Source: Cryobacterium sp.
GTDB lineage: Bacteria; Actinomycetota; Actinomycetes; Actinomycetales; Microbacteriaceae
Length of the DNA stretch: 64,000 nucleotides
Assembly: GCA_019639015.1 (NCBI GenBank)
Contig: JAHBSS010000004.1
Location: forward strand, 1 to 64,000
Reading direction: 5' to 3'
Below are positions 61,770-64,000 of the stretch, in pieces; the first letter of the stretch is position 1; each line of letters begins with the position of its first letter. The notes below the pieces were generated by a model. That model worked only from the letters and a program-made list of their open reading frames with translations. It searched no databases and had not been told where the DNA came from. The translations under genes were made by a program, and so were the position numbers.

Positions 61770-63767
61770 TTATGCGGTCGCAACGCCCGGAGCCTTACGC
61801 CTTGTTGCGCGCTTTGGCTTGGTAGGTGTTGAATCAATGCCGCCGTCAACAACTCCCTCAATAACCGGAGCCTTGTCCGGTAGCGCAACGGGTGGGCGCT
61901 TCGATACCGGTCGGTCCTTGCTTGAAAGCCATTGTGGCCGTTCGGGGAGTTTCTTGACGTTCTTGAAGATTTGCTCAAGCTGCAAGTGATCGAGCGTCTC
62001 CTTCTCAAGCAACTCTGAGGCGAGGTTGTCGAGAATGTCACGGTTCTCGTTCAGCACCTTCCATGCCTCGTCGTGCGCTTGCTCGATGAGCTTGCGAACC
62101 TCGACATCCACCTTCTCAGCAACATTCTCGGAATAGTCACGCTGGTGACCCATGTCACGGCCGAGGAAAACTTCTCCACTTGACTGGCCGAGTTTGATTG
62201 CGCCGACATCCGAACTCATGCCGTACTCGGTGACCATTTTCCTTGCGATCGCCGTTGCTTTCTCAATGTCATTGCTGGCGCCAGTTGTCGGGTCGTGGAA
62301 CACGATTTCTTCGGCAACACGTCCACCCATTGCGTAGGTGAGTTGGTCGAGCAATTCGTTGCGAGTCACCGAGTAGCGATCCTCGAGCGGCAGCACCATT
62401 GTGTAACCAAGCGCGCGACCCCTAGGCAGAATCGTCACTTTCGTGACCGGATCTGTGTGTCGCATGGATGCCGCGGCCAGCGCGTGCCCGCCCTCGTGGT
62501 AAGCGGTGATGAGCTTCTCTTGGTCTCGCATGACGCGAGTGCGACGCTGCGGACCGGCCATGACGCGATCGACGGCTTCGTCAAGTGCGCGGTTGTCGAT
62601 GAGTTGCGCGTTCGAACGCGCGGTTAGGAGTGCTGCTTCGTTCAGAACGTTGGCAAGGTCAGCACCGGTAAATCCGGGAGTCTTGCGTGCAAGCACTTCA
62701 AGATCAACGCTCTTTGCCATCGGCTTGCCTTTGGCGTGGACTTCAAGAATCTTTTCGCGACCCTTCAGGTCGGGAGCGTCAACACCAATTTGGCGATCAA
62801 AACGCCCCGGGCGAAGGAGTGCGGGGTCAAGGATGTCCGGACGGTTTGTCGCCGCAATCAAGATGACATTGGTCTTAACGTCGAACCCGTCCATCTCAAC
62901 CAAGAGCTGGTTGAGTGTTTGCTCACGCTCGTCGTGACCGCCGCCCATTCCGGCGCCGCGGTGCCTGCCGACCGCGTCGATCTCGTCGACGAAGATGATC
63001 GCCGGTGCATTCTGTTTGGCTTGCTCGAACAAGTCGCGAACGCGACTGGCTCCAACACCGACGAACATTTCGACGAAGTCGGAACCTGAGATCGAGTAGA
63101 ACGGAACCCCTGCTTCACCCGCAACAGCGCGCGCGAGCAAAGTTTTTCCGGTACCGGGAGGGCCGTAGAGCAACACGCCTTTCGGGATGCGAGCTCCGAC
63201 AGCCTGGAACTTGGCCGGGTCTTTTAGAAAGTCTTTGATCTCGTGAAGTTCCTCGACTGCCTCGTCGGCGCCTGCGACATCCGCAAAGGTCACCTTAGGA
63301 CTTTCTTTAGAGACGAGTTTCGCGCGGGATTTGCCGAACTGCATTACCCGGTTCCCGCCGCCTTGCATTGACGCAAGCAAGAACCAAAACAGCAACCCCA
63401 GGATGATGAATGGGATGATCAACCCGAGCAACGAGGTGAACCAGTTGCCTTTATCGACCTTGTCGTTGAACTTTTTGAGGCCAGCATCGGTGACCGCTTT
63501 TACAACTTCGGAACCGCGCGGATACGCGTAATAGAACTGTACGTTTTTGCCGTCTTTGCCAGCTTCTTTCAGCTCGAGATCGACGCGCTGTTCCGCGTCA
63601 ACGATTGTCGCGGATGAGACCTTGTTTCCCGACAACAACTCGAGGCCCTGCTGAGTCGTGATCTCTTTGAATCCAGTGTTCGTCAGCAGGCTGAACCCAA
63701 CAACGAGCGCCACAACGATCAGCGCAATATAAGGAAGGGGTCCCCGAAGGATACGTTTGAAGTCCAT
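61770..63767 (-). CDS. ftsH: ATP-dependent zinc metalloprotease FtsH
   Basis: A membrane-bound AAA+ protease that degrades membrane and regulatory proteins. From ATG 63767 the protein has 665 residues with two helices (about 9-28 and 105-127), Walker A GPPGTGKT, the second region of homology, and the zinc site HEGGH with the downstream Asp ligand region. A Pro/Lys/Arg-rich tail ends the protein. Starts at 63782 (ATG) and 63794 (GTG) are possible; AAAGG lies 11 nt before 63782, whereas family N-termini favour MDFKR at 63767. Confidence 0.95.
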   Translation of the reverse strand: MDFKRILRGPLPYIALIVVALVVGFSLLTNTGFKEITTQQGLELLSGNKVSSATIVDAEQRVDLELKEAGKDGKNVQFYYAYPRGSEVVKAVTDAGLKKFNDKVDKGNWFTSLLGLIIPFIILGLLFWFLLASMQGGGNRVMQFGKSRAKLVSKESPKVTFADVAGADEAVEELHEIKDFLKDPAKFQAVGARIPKGVLLYGPPGTGKTLLARAVAGEAGVPFYSISGSDFVEMFVGVGASRVRDLFEQAKQNAPAIIFVDEIDAVGRHRGAGMGGGHDEREQTLNQLLVEMDGFDVKTNVILIAATNRPDILDPALLRPGRFDRQIGVDAPDLKGREKILEVHAKGKPMAKSVDLEVLARKTPGFTGADLANVLNEAALLTARSNAQLIDNRALDEAVDRVMAGPQRRTRVMRDQEKLITAYHEGGHALAAASMRHTDPVTKVTILPRGRALGYTMVLPLEDRYSVTRNELLDQLTYAMGGRVAEEIVFHDPTTGASNDIEKATAIARKMVTEYGMSSDVGAIKLGQSSGEVFLGRDMGHQRDYSENVAEKVDVEVRKLIEQAHDEAWKVLNENRDILDNLASELLEKETLDHLQLEQIFKNVKKLPERPQWLSSKDRPVSKRPPVALPDKAPVIEGVVDGGIDSTPTKPKRATRRKAPGVATA

Positions 63768-63807
63768 GCGTGTTCCGGGCATCGAACCCGGCACCTTTCT
63801 GCCGTTA

Positions 63808-63813
63808 AGGCTA
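63808..63813 (-). promoter_or_regulatory. -10 box of ftsH
   Basis: TAGCCT on the minus strand would start transcription near 63801, just upstream of AGAAAGG, giving a short leader. Confidence 0.4.
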
Positions 63814-64000
63814 CCCGAGCGATTCTAGGTGTCCGCTCAGTGTTTGCTTGCGGCGTAACGCGGGTTTGGTGGGAGTGTTGCGGGTTCGCTGGTCGCGTCG
63901 CGCGGGATTGCTGGCAGGCTCACTGGGTTGCTTTCGCGCAAGTTAATAGTTGTCAACCCCTTTACTCGGATATCTCTACCCATCTAAAGAATCAGAGGTG
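63814..64000. other. Non-coding window end
   Basis: No ORF with support is seen. A G-rich stretch on the plus strand (63865-63945) is repetitive by eye, and TTGACA occurs on the minus strand near 63953 without a matching -10 box. Confidence 0.5.

Noticed and set aside
62506..62937. A 143-codon plus-strand ORF inside ftsH
   Set aside because: Arg/Ser-rich antisense of conserved AAA+ sequence.
63940..63990. Distal promoter for ftsH at the window end
   Set aside because: TTGACA is present on the minus strand, but no -10 box with suitable spacing is seen.

Overview
The window is a gene-dense stretch of an actinobacterial chromosome, most like a small-genome member of the Microbacteriaceae. The evidence is the ftsH-folP-folB-folK-DUF3180-PH-PH block, the BldC and bS22 genes, an archaeal-type AspRS, the radA neighbourhood and System II cytochrome c maturation next to a menaquinone locus. 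Base composition looks close to half G+C by eye, and genes are packed with 1-17 bp overlaps. That suggests a streamlined, possibly freshwater lineage such as the Rhodoluna/Aquiluna group; this placement is inference. No transposase, integrase, phage gene, rRNA operon or CRISPR array is visible.

Layout. 1-5.3 kb: a membrane-anchored lytic transglycosylase, yajQ, argG, a ferredoxin-NADP reductase and a long-chain prenyl synthase. 5.2-13.8 kb: menaquinone synthesis (menG, menF, menD, menA, menE, menB, menC) with two small membrane-protein genes. 13.8-19.2 kb: a respiratory operon for cytochrome c maturation (histidine phosphatase, TlpA/ResA, CcdA, ResB, CcsB and an unknown membrane protein). 19.3-28 kb: aspS, Dabb protein, glutaredoxin, bS22, bldC, an ArsR regulator, a KtrB/KtrA potassium system, proC, two tandem CDF transporters and a glutamine amidotransferase. 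28-37.4 kb: tadA, upp, a leader-regulated orphan winged-helix regulator, a degenerate PrmC-like protein, a candidate small RNA, a PfkB kinase/class V aminotransferase pair, a NUDIX hydrolase, tRNA-Arg(ACG), an O-methyltransferase, a 2OG-Fe(II) oxygenase, a hemerythrin protein and tRNA-Ser(CGA).

37.4-48.3 kb is a self-contained sugar module. A mannose-family PTS (IIA, IIB, IIC, IID), a DMT permease, a zinc dehydrogenase, an LsrF/DhnA-type class I aldolase, an aldehyde dehydrogenase and the general PTS proteins HPr and EI lie on one strand behind a promoter with a palindromic operator, and a SorC-type regulator diverges from it. The substrate is unknown. 48.4-64 kb: radA, an N-acetylglutamate synthase-type GNAT, clpC, lysS, panC, a DUF2520 protein, two PH-domain proteins, DUF3180, folK, folB, folP and ftsH. 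folE, which usually sits between ftsH and folP in relatives, is absent here.

Two regulatory themes stand out. At many first-in-operon genes a TANNNT -10 box sits exactly 6 nt upstream of the start codon, which predicts leaderless mRNAs. The 317-nt gap before the winged-helix gene holds a strong TTGACA promoter, a leaderless 33-codon ORF ending in Cys-Cys-Arg-Met-Cys-Ala, and three successive hairpins, the last covering the Shine-Dalgarno sequence. This looks like a cysteine-responsive translational attenuator and is the most interesting candidate system in the window.
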